A DNA stretch of 64,000 nucleotides. It comes from Candidatus Crickella equi. Lineage in GTDB: Bacteria > Bacillota > Clostridia > Peptostreptococcales > Anaerovoracaceae. A program made the translations under genes and the position numbers. The notes below the pieces were generated by a model, which saw nothing but the letters and a program-made list of their open reading frames with translations, did not search any database and had not been told where the DNA came from. Positions 16,024-25,636 of the stretch are shown piece by piece. Position 1 is the stretch's first letter, and each line of letters opens with the position of its first letter. The DNA is taken from the NCBI GenBank assembly GCA_018064755.1, contig JAGHUP010000003.1, positions 1 through 64,000 of the forward strand. The letters are read 5' to 3'.

Positions 16024-16716
16024 ATGATTTATTCAACTGAAGTTCAGAATATGTGCCCAGTAGCTAAGGGCGCTTACCATGGACCAGCAGCTATTCCTGA
16101 GGAAGGCGATTGGGTTCAGGTTAAAGAGATTAAGGACGTTAGCGGCCTTACTCATGGTATTGGTTGGTGTGCACCTCAGCAGGGCGCATGCAAGCTGACA
16201 CTTAACATCAAGGAAGGAATCATCCAGGAAGCTCTCGTTGAGACAATTGGATGCTCCGGAATGTCACACTCTGCTGCAATGGCAAGTGAGATCCTTATTG
16301 GAAAGACTATTCTCGAGGCGCTTAATACAGACCTCGTATGCGATGCTATCAATACCGCTATGAGAGAACTCTTCCTGCAGATTGTTTATGGAAGATCACA
16401 AACTGCTTTCTCAGAGGGCGGACTTCCTATCGGAGCAGGTCTTGAGGACCTCGGTAAGGGACTGCGTTCACAGGTTGGTACTTCTTATGCAACTGCTGCT
16501 AAGGGACCAAGATACCTCGAGCTTGCAGAAGGCTATGTAACTAAGTTAGCTCTTAATGATAACAATGAAATCATCGGTTACGAGTTTGTTAACCTCGGCA
16601 AGATGATGGAGGCTATCAAGAAGGGTACAGATGCTACAGAAGCTCTCCAGAAGTTCACTAATCACTATGGACAGTTCGATGATGCTGTTAAGTACATCGA
16701 TCCAAGATTTGAGTAG
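16024..16716 (+). CDS. NifU/IscU-like iron-sulfur scaffold-family protein (partner of GGGtGRT)
   Basis: 230 residues with AAAGGATGG upstream of the ATG. It resembles the scaffold-type proteins found beside GGGtGRT proteins in anaerobes. Cysteines lie in IGWCAPQQGACK, IGCSGMSHSAAMASE and DLVCDAINT; the GCSGM-S-A-A motif is the IscU-like cluster-binding core. By family it should hold or pass an Fe-S cluster, but the biological role of this pair is not established. Codon use is that of a well-expressed gene. The partner starts 11 bases downstream. Confidence 0.78.
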   Translation: MIYSTEVQNMCPVAKGAYHGPAAIPEEGDWVQVKEIKDVSGLTHGIGWCAPQQGACKLTLNIKEGIIQEALVETIGCSGMSHSAAMASEILIGKTILEALNTDLVCDAINTAMRELFLQIVYGRSQTAFSEGGLPIGAGLEDLGKGLRSQVGTSYATAAKGPRYLELAEGYVTKLALNDNNEIIGYEFVNLGKMMEAIKKGTDATEALQKFTNHYGQFDDAVKYIDPRFE

Positions 16717-16727
16717 GAGGTGGCATC

Positions 16728-17726
16728 ATGGCATTATTTGAAAGTTACGAAAGAAGAATCGATAAGATTAATGGTGTCCTCGCTCAGTACGGATTGAAGA
16801 GTGTTGAGGAGTGCCGTGAGATTTGTCAGGCTAAGGGATTTGACCCTTATGAAATCGTTAAGGGAATTCAGCCAATCTGCTTTGAGAATGCTGGCTATGC
16901 TTACTGTGTGGGCGCTGCTATCGCTATCAAGAAGGGTGTTAAGAACGCTGCGGAAGCTGCTGAAGCAATCGGAGAAGGACTGCAGGCATTCTGTATCCCA
17001 GGATCAGTTGCTGAAGACAGAAAAGTTGGTCTTGGCCACGGTAATCTTGGAGCAAAGCTCTTGAGAGACGAGACAAAGTGCTTCGCATTCCTTGCAGGTC
17101 ACGAGTCATTTGCTGCTGCTGAAGGAGCTATCGGTATCGTTAAGAACGCTAACAAGGCACGTAAGGAGCCACTGCGCGTTATCCTGAACGGTCTTGGCAA
17201 GGACGCTGCACAGATCATTTCAAGAATTAACGGATTCACATATGTTCAGACACAGTTCGATTATTTCACAGGCGAGCTGAAGATCGTTAACGAGACTCCA
17301 TACTCCAAGGGAGAGAGAGCGCAGGTTAGATGCTTTGGTTGTGATGACGTTCGTGAAGGCGTTGCTATCATGCACCATGAGGGCGTTGATGTATCCATCA
17401 CTGGTAACTCAACTAACCCTACAAGATTCCAGCATCCAGTAGCTGGTACTTACAAGAAGGAGTGCATCGAGCAGGGTAAGACTTACTTCTCAGTAGCATC
17501 CGGTGGTGGTACTGGAAGAACACTGCACCCAGATAATATGGCTGCAGGTCCTGCATCCTATGGTATGACAGATACAATGGGAAGAATGCATTCAGATGCT
17601 CAGTTCGCTGGTTCTTCATCAGTTCCTGCACACGTAGAAATGATGGGCTTCCTCGGAATGGGTAACAATCCTATGGTAGGTGCAACAGTAGCAGTAGCAG
17701 TAGCTACAGCAGGTGCGCTGAAGTAA
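16728..17726 (+). CDS. GGGtGRT-family protein
   Basis: 332 residues, GGAGG upstream. It carries the family signature ASGGGTGRTLHPDN near residue 260 and the conserved C-terminal stretch MGMGNNPMVGATVAVAVA. Other marked segments are GLGHGNLGAKLLR and HHEGVDVSITGNSTNP. The family is widespread in anaerobic bacteria but has no agreed function. Its constant pairing with the scaffold-like gene just before it suggests a shared Fe-S-dependent activity, possibly an enzyme using a cluster supplied by the partner; this is inference. Full length, nothing odd. A terminator follows. Confidence 0.9.
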   Translation: MALFESYERRIDKINGVLAQYGLKSVEECREICQAKGFDPYEIVKGIQPICFENAGYAYCVGAAIAIKKGVKNAAEAAEAIGEGLQAFCIPGSVAEDRKVGLGHGNLGAKLLRDETKCFAFLAGHESFAAAEGAIGIVKNANKARKEPLRVILNGLGKDAAQIISRINGFTYVQTQFDYFTGELKIVNETPYSKGERAQVRCFGCDDVREGVAIMHHEGVDVSITGNSTNPTRFQHPVAGTYKKECIEQGKTYFSVASGGGTGRTLHPDNMAAGPASYGMTDTMGRMHSDAQFAGSSSVPAHVEMMGFLGMGNNPMVGATVAVAVATAGALK

Positions 17727-17742
17727 TTAGACGTTTACTCTA

Positions 17743-17774
17743 AGACCTGTAGCCAATCGGTTACAGGTCTTTCT
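17743..17774 (+). terminator. Terminator of the GGGtGRT pair
   Basis: AGACCTGTAGCC (17743-17754) pairs with GGTTACAGGTCT (17759-17770, one G-T pair) around an AATC tetraloop and continues into TTCT. The tail is short in T, so read-through into the next gene, whose ATG is 20 bases later, is possible. Confidence 0.75.
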
Positions 17775-17793
17775 GTAGTATTAGGAGAGAATT

Positions 17794-19131
17794 ATGAGTA
17801 AGAAGTTTATGGTAGTTCTTATGTCCGCAATAATGTTGGTAGCATATATGCCGACAATTGCATTTGCGAATGATGTTACTAAGACATATAAAGCTAACGG
17901 AATGACTTGGGAGTTAGATGATGAATTGGTTGAATGCAAATTAGTTGCAGTAGATCAGAACTTCGATGGTACTATTCCAATGGATATTACGACTGATGAT
18001 GGAAAATGGTATTGCACGGCTCCATTAATCGATGAAATCGAGTGGAATAATACTACTGTTACCAAACTAAGAATTCCAGCTCTTGTAGGAGGAGCAAATG
18101 CTGATGCTTTCCGTCAGGCCAAGAATATTACTGCTTTTGAAGTGTATCCCGTAAAGGATCAAGAGGCAGATCTTCCAATCCTTGAGTCAGATGAATCTGG
18201 AGTCCTGTATGAGGTGGAATACGATGATTGTGAAGAGACTGCAAGAAGACTAGTCGCGTTCCCAAATGGCAAGACTGATGCTTCAGTGTTGAGAATTATG
18301 AATGATACCACTGAAATCAATCAATATGCTTTTGAATACTGTAAAGATTTAAGTAAGATTAATAAAGTGCAGATATACGATGATCGTCTTTACATTGATC
18401 TGATGGGCGCTGAAGAACCAGGTAGTGTTAGTCTAGATGCTTTGGCAAAAACTAAAGACGGCGGATACGATTTTAGTAAATTCACTATTTCTCTTGCTAA
18501 TCCAGAATTCATTCCAGAAGAAATGGAAGAAGATGAGGAATACGCGACAAATAAGTATGTATTTGAATATGCTAGATTGCGTGGCATCAGCGTTGATGCA
18601 AGCCTTCAGGGTGCAAAAGTATTTGATGTGAAATATAACAAGTCTAACAAGTACCATCCTGTAGTAAAATACGGAAAGGTAACACTCGTTGAAGGTAAAG
18701 ATTATACAATTGACTATAATCAGAAGTTGAAGAGCGTTGGAGTTGCAGATATTTCACTACTTGGACTTGGTGATTTTGAGAATACATCTATTCTGACATC
18801 TTACTATGTACAGCCATATAAGATAACTGCAAAGAAACCATACGGCGGAATTAAATCAATCACAATTAAGTGGAAGCCAGATAAACATAAATATGGCAAA
18901 ACAAAGAAAGGCAAGCCAATCTATGTTAGTGGATACCAGGTTGCATATAAGAAAGCTGGAACAAATAAATATCATTATAAAACTATAAAGGGCAAGGATA
19001 AATCTGCATATAAGGTAAAGAAGCTTAAGAAGAGTCAGAAATATAATGTTAAAGTAAGATCTTATAAAAAAATTGATTATCAGATTGTTTATTCGCCTTG
19101 GAGTAATATAAAGACAGTAAAGGTAAAGTAA
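17794..19131 (+). CDS. Secreted surface protein with Fn3-like C-terminal domain
   Basis: 445 residues; TAGGAGAG precedes the ATG. A signal peptide (MSKKFMVVLMSAIMLVAYMP...FA) is cut near residue 25. Residues ~30-200 resemble the BspA-type leucine-rich surface proteins loosely (INQYAFEYCKDLSKI, TAFEVYPVKD). Residues ~355-445 form a fibronectin-III-like domain (SITIKWKPD, GYQVAYKKAG, YNVKVRSYKK, SPWSNIKTVKVK) that is very rich in Lys, so the tail is strongly basic and could bind the cell wall. No sortase motif is present. Probably an adhesin or wall-associated protein. The next gene begins at the base after its stop. Confidence 0.72.
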   Translation: MSKKFMVVLMSAIMLVAYMPTIAFANDVTKTYKANGMTWELDDELVECKLVAVDQNFDGTIPMDITTDDGKWYCTAPLIDEIEWNNTTVTKLRIPALVGGANADAFRQAKNITAFEVYPVKDQEADLPILESDESGVLYEVEYDDCEETARRLVAFPNGKTDASVLRIMNDTTEINQYAFEYCKDLSKINKVQIYDDRLYIDLMGAEEPGSVSLDALAKTKDGGYDFSKFTISLANPEFIPEEMEEDEEYATNKYVFEYARLRGISVDASLQGAKVFDVKYNKSNKYHPVVKYGKVTLVEGKDYTIDYNQKLKSVGVADISLLGLGDFENTSILTSYYVQPYKITAKKPYGGIKSITIKWKPDKHKYGKTKKGKPIYVSGYQVAYKKAGTNKYHYKTIKGKDKSAYKVKKLKKSQKYNVKVRSYKKIDYQIVYSPWSNIKTVKVK

Positions 19132-21108
19132 TTGGAAATTATTAGAGCGGACCATTCAGGCTTTTGTTTTGGAGTTAATAGGGCAATAGATATGGCTTTC
19201 AATGCTGCCGACAATTATGCTGGCAGCGGAAAGCTGTGTTCTTGTGGCCATCTAATTCATAACGATGCAGTAGTTGAAAGATTGGCGTCTAAGGGCGTAT
19301 CAATTATTGATAGCCTTGAAGAGGCTAACAGTGGCGATGCAGTGATTATTAGATCACATGGTGAGCCAAGAGAATTCTATGAACAGGCAGCGACTAACGG
19401 TATCGAACTTATAGATACAACTTGTGTATTTGTCGATAAGATTCATAAGCTTGTTGCAGGTGCTCACGAGAAGGGACAGCCTATAATCCTCATCGGAAGT
19501 AAGGTTCATCCTGAAGTAGTAGCTACCAATGGCTGGTGTGAATACTCAGCAACAATAATTGAGAGCCCAGAAGAAATTATTGACCGTGCCAAGACATTCG
19601 AGGGAAGTAAGCCTCTCGTCGTATGCCAGACTACTATCAAGCAAGAACTGCTGGATAGCGTTTTGGCAGAACTTGAGAAGGCTGGAATCGAATGTGAAGT
19701 CAAGAATACCATCTGTAATGCGACAAGAGATAGACAAGAGAGTTGCAAGAAACTAGCCACTGCAGTGGATATGATGGTGGTCGTGGGAGACAAGAACAGC
19801 TCTAATTCCAAAAAACTTTATGAAATTGCGCAGAAATATTGCAAAAATAGTATTTTTGTACAAGGAGCTGAAAAATACTTATTGCTTGAAGCACAAAATT
19901 ATAATAAAATAGGTTTAATTGCAGGTGCTTCGACACCTGAATGGATTATCAAGGAGGTTATTTCTAGTATGGATAATGTTGAAAAGAATCCAATGATGGA
20001 TTTTATGGATGACATTGAGAAGTCATTACGCCTTCCTAAGCCAGGCGATATCATCGAGGGCAAGGTTGATCAGGTAATGACAGATGCAGTTATTGTTAAT
20101 ATGGGATGCAAGAAGGACGGTATCCTGAGAGCAGATGAAGTTGTTCTTGAAGAAGGCCAGACACTGGCTGACGCTTTCAAGGTAGGCGACGACATTCAGG
20201 CTAAGGTTATCAAGTCCGATGAAGGCGAAGGTGGAATCCTGCTTTCCAAGAAGAGACTCGTTGCAGTTGAGAACTACACTGAGCTCGAAGAGGCTATGGA
20301 AAATAAGGAGATTATCTCTGTTAAGCTGACTAGAACAGTTAATGGTGGTATCATCGCAGCTTACAAGGAGATTACAGGATTCATTCCTATGTCACAGCTT
20401 TCCGACAGATACGTTGAGAACGCTGAGGAGTTCCTTGGACAGACTGTAGATGTTAAGGTTATTAGAGTAGATACTAAGCGTAATAGAGCTGTCTTCTCAA
20501 GAAAGGCCGTACTAGTTGACGAAAAGAGAAAGTCTGTAGCAGAAATTTGGTCCAACCTGAACGTAGGCGACGTAGTTGAAGGTAAGGTTATGAGATTCAC
20601 TGACTACGGTGCATTCGTAGACATCGGTGGAGTTGACGGACTTCTGCACATCTCAGAGATTTCTTGGGGCAAGCTCAAGCACCCAGAAGAAGTTCTCAAG
20701 ATTGGTGACATCATCAACGTTAAGATTCTGTCCCTCAATGAAGAGAAGGGCAAGATTAGCCTTGGTCTCAAGCAGACTCAGCCTGAGCCATGGTCACTTG
20801 TTGGCGACAAGTACAATGTAGGCGATGTTATCAGCGGCAAGATTGTACAGATTAAGGAGTACGGTGCATTCGTTGAGCTCGAAGCTGGACTTGATGGTCT
20901 CGTACATATTTCAGAGATCGCTAACAAGAGAGTTGAGAACGTATTTGACGAGCTGAAGGTTGGACAGGAAGTTCAGGTTAAGATTATGGAGATCGAGCCA
21001 GAGAAGAAGAGAATTTCTCTCTCAATCAAGGCTACTCTTCCTGAAGAGCCAGCTGCAGAGGTAGCTGAGGAAGCTGCTGAAGCACCTGCTGAGGAGCCAG
21101 AAGCATAG
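19132..21108 (+). CDS. ispH: IspH / ribosomal protein S1 fusion
   Basis: 658 residues from TTG, directly after the previous stop. Residues 1-~285 are 4-hydroxy-3-methylbut-2-enyl diphosphate reductase, the last step of the MEP isoprenoid pathway: GFCFGVNRAI, DTTCVFVDKIH and KNTICNATRDRQ carry the three Cys ligands of its 4Fe-4S cluster, and VGDKNSSNSKKL is typical. Residues ~300-640 hold four S1 RNA-binding repeats, the last two well conserved (YGAFVDIGGVDGLLHISEIS and YGAFVELEAGLDGLVHISEI). The acidic Ala/Glu tail ends the protein. This fusion is a known feature of Clostridia. The S1 half binds mRNA on the ribosome. The ribosome site is weak, so translation may depend on the upstream gene. 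Confidence 0.95.
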   Translation: MEIIRADHSGFCFGVNRAIDMAFNAADNYAGSGKLCSCGHLIHNDAVVERLASKGVSIIDSLEEANSGDAVIIRSHGEPREFYEQAATNGIELIDTTCVFVDKIHKLVAGAHEKGQPIILIGSKVHPEVVATNGWCEYSATIIESPEEIIDRAKTFEGSKPLVVCQTTIKQELLDSVLAELEKAGIECEVKNTICNATRDRQESCKKLATAVDMMVVVGDKNSSNSKKLYEIAQKYCKNSIFVQGAEKYLLLEAQNYNKIGLIAGASTPEWIIKEVISSMDNVEKNPMMDFMDDIEKSLRLPKPGDIIEGKVDQVMTDAVIVNMGCKKDGILRADEVVLEEGQTLADAFKVGDDIQAKVIKSDEGEGGILLSKKRLVAVENYTELEEAMENKEIISVKLTRTVNGGIIAAYKEITGFIPMSQLSDRYVENAEEFLGQTVDVKVIRVDTKRNRAVFSRKAVLVDEKRKSVAEIWSNLNVGDVVEGKVMRFTDYGAFVDIGGVDGLLHISEISWGKLKHPEEVLKIGDIINVKILSLNEEKGKISLGLKQTQPEPWSLVGDKYNVGDVISGKIVQIKEYGAFVELEAGLDGLVHISEIANKRVENVFDELKVGQEVQVKIMEIEPEKKRISLSIKATLPEEPAAEVAEEAAEAPAEEPEA

Positions 21109-21133
21109 TCAATATAGACTTTAATGCAAATTA

Positions 21134-21162
21134 AGACGCAACCTGTTGGTTGCGTCTTTTTG
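21134..21162 (+). terminator. Terminator between ispH-rpsA and the convergent trk operon
   Basis: AGACGCAACC (21134-21143) pairs perfectly with GGTTGCGTCT (21148-21157) around TGTT, followed by a T-rich run. The T run serves the plus strand. On the minus strand the hairpin could also stop transcription from the trk genes, but with a poorer tail. Confidence 0.88.
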
Positions 21163-21179
21163 TTGTTAATTATCAGTTT

Positions 21180-22694
21180 TTACTTATCTTCTCTCTGGAT
21201 GTCTTGAATAGCCTTCTTAAACTTGGTCTTGCTCTTATCACCGAACCACAACCTGTATGAGAATAGCATCATTACAGGATATATCTCGAGTCGACCACAT
21301 AACATTAAGAAGCACATGATGCATTTGGAATAATCAGTCATGTGCGAAACGATACCCGGGTTTGCCAACTCGGATATTGGTGAGCCCACATTGGTTAGCA
21401 TAGCCTGTGAATAACTAAGTGCTGTATATGCATCTGTTCCATCCGCGGTGATAAGAATTCCACCAATGATATAGAGTAACATAAATGTTGCGATATACAT
21501 GTTGGACTGAGTGAAGTTATCTTTGTTAGTAGGTTGTTTGTTATATGTTTCGGTTCTGATGCTATTTGGATGAATGTGTGTATAGATATTATTGGAGAGT
21601 GACTTGGCTGAATATACAATACGCGAAACCTTGAGTCCTCCGCCTGTTGAAATTGCACAAGCACCAATGAACATCAGTATCAGAATAACACATAACATGA
21701 AAGCGTTAAGATTTTGGTATTCAGTTACTATAAATCCTGCAGTTGATGCAAATGATACAACTTGCATTAAAGTATTACCAATTGTGCTGAAGAAAGGCAT
21801 ATCCTCGTGTGCCAGCATAGCAGAACCGGTTAGGAGTATCGTTGCAACAAGGATAATTAGCAGATACATCTTGAGCTCTGACTGATCTAATATGCGTTTG
21901 AATTTGCCAATTAAAGCCAGGACGAATATTCCAACATTGATGGAACCCATGAATGTGAATACAACGATAACAATCTTAATCGCTAATGGAAAGCCAGTGA
22001 TTACTCCGTTGTTCAGATGCTGAAGTCCGGATGTGCTGATGTTGGAAAGAGCTGTAAGCAGTGAATTCATTTGAGTCATGCCTGCAACTCTAAGAGCAAC
22101 ATAGTGAATAACGGTCATGCTACAGTAGATACCAAGGATTCTTCTGTATGCCTGGCGGAATGTGGTGTTGGACATCAAGAATTCTGGTCCTCTGATCTCT
22201 GTTGAAGCGAGTTTCTGTCCAACAAACTGCCACTTGGATACTAGGGTTAAAGTTAAAAGGATAATACCGATACCACCCATCCAGTTACACTCGGATCTCC
22301 ATATTTTAAGTGGAACTGGCAGTGATTCTGTAGGAATTGCACTAGCACCAGTAGTTGTCCAACTAGCAATTGATTCGAAGAAGCAGTCTACGATTCTATA
22401 ACCTTCGCCGGCGAAGTAATATGGAAGGGCGCTAAGGATTATTACAGCGGCCCATGTCATCAAAGTGGTTACATAACAAACACTCATTGGAACATTCTCC
22501 AGCTCATTAGGCAGGGCTTTATGTCCGAGAATGCCAAGAGGGATACAAACGATAGCTATAACAGCCATTGACTCGAAGATGCCAAGTTCATTGTATCTTG
22601 CAGCCATAAAAAGAGATGGCAAAATAGCAATTCCGTAAATGAAGATTGCTATTGACATGATATTCATAACGAATTTCTTTCTAGTGCTAATCAT
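21180..22694 (-). CDS. trkH: TrkH/KtrB-family potassium uptake protein (second copy)
   Basis: 504 residues with about ten to twelve membrane segments. Selectivity-filter loops of the Trk/Ktr group are visible: SIASWTTTGASAIP, where the usual Ser-Gly before the filter is Ala-Ser, NISTSGLQHLN, FASTAGFIVTE and TNVGSPISELA. It should form the K+ pathway in the membrane, gated by the TrkA protein encoded two genes upstream. It lies three bases after the other trkH. The two are only moderately alike, so this is an old duplication rather than a recent one; they could form different channels sharing TrkA. Confidence 0.9.
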   Translation of the reverse strand: MISTRKKFVMNIMSIAIFIYGIAILPSLFMAARYNELGIFESMAVIAIVCIPLGILGHKALPNELENVPMSVCYVTTLMTWAAVIILSALPYYFAGEGYRIVDCFFESIASWTTTGASAIPTESLPVPLKIWRSECNWMGGIGIILLTLTLVSKWQFVGQKLASTEIRGPEFLMSNTTFRQAYRRILGIYCSMTVIHYVALRVAGMTQMNSLLTALSNISTSGLQHLNNGVITGFPLAIKIVIVVFTFMGSINVGIFVLALIGKFKRILDQSELKMYLLIILVATILLTGSAMLAHEDMPFFSTIGNTLMQVVSFASTAGFIVTEYQNLNAFMLCVILILMFIGACAISTGGGLKVSRIVYSAKSLSNNIYTHIHPNSIRTETYNKQPTNKDNFTQSNMYIATFMLLYIIGGILITADGTDAYTALSYSQAMLTNVGSPISELANPGIVSHMTDYSKCIMCFLMLCGRLEIYPVMMLFSYRLWFGDKSKTKFKKAIQDIQREDK

Positions 22695-22697
22695 CTC

Positions 22698-24161
22698 TTA
22701 TACTCTGTATGTTTTCCAGTAATGTCTTGAGAAAATAACTAGGAATGTTTCCAGTTCCAATCTTCCTGCAATCATAACGAATGCGTAGGTAATTGAACAG
22801 ATTGCCGACTGTGTATGGTATTCACATACAAGTCCAAGACTATCCATTCCAGGTCCCAGATTGCTAATGCATGAGAGGACCGAAATGAGGTTAGTCATCA
22901 GATCTCCACCACCAAAACCGCAGATAATAAGAGTTGCGGTTAGAACAATTGTGAGATAAAGAATAACGAAAGAAAGAATGTAGTCCATTGTTTTGGTATC
23001 AACTTTCTTGCCGTTGTATGTAATCTCTTCAACAACGGTGCCGTGAATACGACGTCTAACATCGAGTTTGAGCACTTTGATAAGTGTAGTTATTCTTGAA
23101 ACCTTGATACCACCGGAAGTTGATGATGAGCATCCGCCAGTAATCATAAGTAATGCAAGAATAATAAGGCAGAAAGGTGGCCAATTGCTATTGGCTGTTT
23201 CTACACCCAATGTTGAGATGGTGTTAATAACCTGGAAAAATGCCGCTGTGACGTCGTTAATTGCATTCGTGGATGAATCTGTTAACTTTAAAGAAATAGT
23301 GATTAATATCGAAGATATAGCGACAATTGCAACAAATGAACGAAATTCCTCGTCTTTCAAGAGTGATCTAAATCTTCCGCAAATCATGTCAAAGAACAGT
23401 CCGAAATTGGTTGCAGCAAAGAATGCGAAAATTCCAATTACAATATAAATAAATGTGCTGTCATAAGAACCGATACCGCCTGTTCTAGTGGAGAATCCTC
23501 CTGTAGCCATAGTTGTCAGTGCATGATTAATAGCATCAAATATGTTCATATCACCGATAACGAGCAGGATAGTAAGGACTAATGTTAATGAAACATAAAG
23601 TGCATAGAACACTCTTGCTGTATCTGAATATCTAGATGTTAGTTTGCGCTGAAATGCTCCTGGCGCTTCTGCGTTAGCAATGGTATTACCCTTGGCACCA
23701 AAACTTGGCAAGAATGCAAAGAACAATACAACTATTCCCATACCACCGAGCCACTGAGTAAGTGATCGCCACATCAGTATGCTGTGAGGAAGAGTCTCTA
23801 CATTTGTAAATAGGGTTGCTCCAGTTGTTGAGTAACCAGAAGCTGATTCGAAGAATGCATCAATAAAATTAGGCATAACGCCTGAAATGAAGTATGGAAA
23901 TGCACTAAAAATAGAGGAAATGAACCAGACTGCAGTAACGATGAAATATCCATCTCTGAAGTTGATTTTCTCCTCTGTTAATGATTTCTTGTACGATAAA
24001 TGAACAATCCATCCTGGGACTATACAAATTAGTATAGATAGGATAAAAGCTCCGGCTAGGTGATATTCACCATAAACCAGAGCAGTAAACAAAGGCAGCA
24101 ACATTGCAGCCCCGATAGCTATTAGAAATATTCCCAAGAAATGAAATATACGTTTGTTCAT
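22698..24161 (-). CDS. trkH: TrkH-family potassium uptake protein
   Basis: 487 residues with the full TrkH pattern: ESASGYSTTGATLF (first filter loop), HALTTMATGGFSTRTGG (second), NTISTLGVETANS (third) and the last loop near SCISNLGPGMDSLG. LMITGGCSSSTSGGIKVSR is another family mark. It is the conventional copy of the two. It starts five bases after trkA and is surely co-transcribed. K+ enters through it when TrkA binds its ligand. Confidence 0.93.
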   Translation of the reverse strand: MNKRIFHFLGIFLIAIGAAMLLPLFTALVYGEYHLAGAFILSILICIVPGWIVHLSYKKSLTEEKINFRDGYFIVTAVWFISSIFSAFPYFISGVMPNFIDAFFESASGYSTTGATLFTNVETLPHSILMWRSLTQWLGGMGIVVLFFAFLPSFGAKGNTIANAEAPGAFQRKLTSRYSDTARVFYALYVSLTLVLTILLVIGDMNIFDAINHALTTMATGGFSTRTGGIGSYDSTFIYIVIGIFAFFAATNFGLFFDMICGRFRSLLKDEEFRSFVAIVAISSILITISLKLTDSSTNAINDVTAAFFQVINTISTLGVETANSNWPPFCLIILALLMITGGCSSSTSGGIKVSRITTLIKVLKLDVRRRIHGTVVEEITYNGKKVDTKTMDYILSFVILYLTIVLTATLIICGFGGGDLMTNLISVLSCISNLGPGMDSLGLVCEYHTQSAICSITYAFVMIAGRLELETFLVIFSRHYWKTYRV

Positions 24162-24166
24162 TTAGT

Positions 24167-25531
24167 TTATTTGAAAATATTTAGTTTCTCGTGAGGCTTA
24201 ATAATAGTCTCGATGTATCCAATGTGTGAGAGCATACATACAACAATAATATGGTCGCCAGGGAGAATCTTATCATTACCATCAGGAATGATAGTTTTAG
24301 TTCCTCTGTTGATAGCTGCAATAATTGCATAGTCAGGAAGATTAAGATCTCTTAAAGGCTTGTTGATGATGTCCATTGTTTCATCAACATAGATCTCGAG
24401 TAACTCAGCCTGACCCTGGAGGAGAACTGATGAAAGTACTCTCTTAGAACCATTAACAATACGTAGTATTGCACTTGCACTTAAGTCCATAGGATTAAGT
24501 ACAACATCGATACCCATCTGAGATGTTAGGTCATTGTAATTCTCGTGGCTGACCTTGGCTATAACGTCAGAAACGCCTCTATTCTTAGCTGTAAGGGCAA
24601 GAAGAAGGTTTTCTTCATCAAATCCTGTAGCTGCAACAAATGCATCCATATCGTCAAGATTTTCTTCCTCGAGAAGGGAAATATCATTTCCGTTGCCATG
24701 GAGGACCATTACATTACGAAGTTTGTCTGATAGTTCGTAGCAGCGTTTTTCATTGCTCTCAATAATTTTAACGGCCGCACCGTACTCAGAGAGCTTCTGT
24801 CCCAGGAAGTATCCCGTACGACCACCACCGATTACCATTACTTTCTGAGTATCGCGTCCACGCTTTCTCTTAAATTTCTTAGAGTATTCGAGCATAGCTT
24901 TCTTCTCACCGACAAGATAGATTATATCGCCGGCTTCGATAGTATCGTGACCGTGAGGTATCATGACCTGACCACGTCTGCAGATGCCCACAACGAGCGT
25001 TTCCGGAAGAATGCTTCTGAACTCTGTAATAGGTTTGCCAACAACTCTTGGCTCTTTCTCTGCATCGAGCTCGAGCATGGCGATTCTTTTGTTAGTATAT
25101 ACACCGTTACTGAGTGAGTATTTCTCTACAAGATATCTATAAATCTCACCCGTAATAAGAACGTAAGGGTTGACAACAGCATCAATATGGAAATTCTGGC
25201 AAATGAAATCAGTTTGCTGCATATGTTCAGGTGAGGTAACTCGTGCAATAACCTTCTTGCATCCGAGTGCCTTAGCGCATGAAGCAGCGAAGATGTTGGC
25301 GTCGTCGGAACCTGTTACAGCCAGAGCGAAATCAAATGATCCGATGCCGATTTCTCTGAGCAGTCCAACGCGATGAATGTCGCCTGGATATGTCAGAATG
25401 TCGTATGTCTGAGCAATGTGCTGTACACGTTTCTCATTGATATCAACAACAGTTATGTCATTGTCACCGACCAGAAGAGTCTCGGTAAGAATTGTACCGA
25501 GCTTTCCAGCTCCCAAAATTGCTATTTTCAT
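24167..25531 (-). CDS. trkA: TrkA potassium uptake regulator (two RCK units)
   Basis: 454 residues. Two Rossmann/RCK-N domains with nucleotide motifs (MKIAILGAGKLGTILTETLL at the start; VMVIGGGRTGYFLGQKLSEYG near residue 231), each followed by a TrkA_C domain (KPITEFRSILPETLVVGI and KPLRDLNLPDYAIIAAI). It is a cytoplasmic ring that binds NAD(H)/ATP and perhaps c-di-AMP and gates the TrkH channels encoded after it. Full length. The 105-base gap to the divergent HAD gene is too short for a ydaO-type riboswitch; it should hold promoters for both directions, but I cannot place them with confidence. Confidence 0.94.
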   Translation of the reverse strand: MKIAILGAGKLGTILTETLLVGDNDITVVDINEKRVQHIAQTYDILTYPGDIHRVGLLREIGIGSFDFALAVTGSDDANIFAASCAKALGCKKVIARVTSPEHMQQTDFICQNFHIDAVVNPYVLITGEIYRYLVEKYSLSNGVYTNKRIAMLELDAEKEPRVVGKPITEFRSILPETLVVGICRRGQVMIPHGHDTIEAGDIIYLVGEKKAMLEYSKKFKRKRGRDTQKVMVIGGGRTGYFLGQKLSEYGAAVKIIESNEKRCYELSDKLRNVMVLHGNGNDISLLEEENLDDMDAFVAATGFDEENLLLALTAKNRGVSDVIAKVSHENYNDLTSQMGIDVVLNPMDLSASAILRIVNGSKRVLSSVLLQGQAELLEIYVDETMDIINKPLRDLNLPDYAIIAAINRGTKTIIPDGNDKILPGDHIIVVCMLSHIGYIETIIKPHEKLNIFK

Positions 25532-25636
25532 ACCTTCAATCCTCGTATATACTATACTTAAAAGAGTGCATTTATAACTACACGATTATAGGACTATTCA
25601 CTAGCAAAATCAATATATAATAAGGAAGATAATATT

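Noticed and set aside
25532-25636. c-di-AMP (ydaO-type) riboswitch before trkA
   Set aside because: The gap is too short and shared with a divergent gene; no matching motifs are seen.
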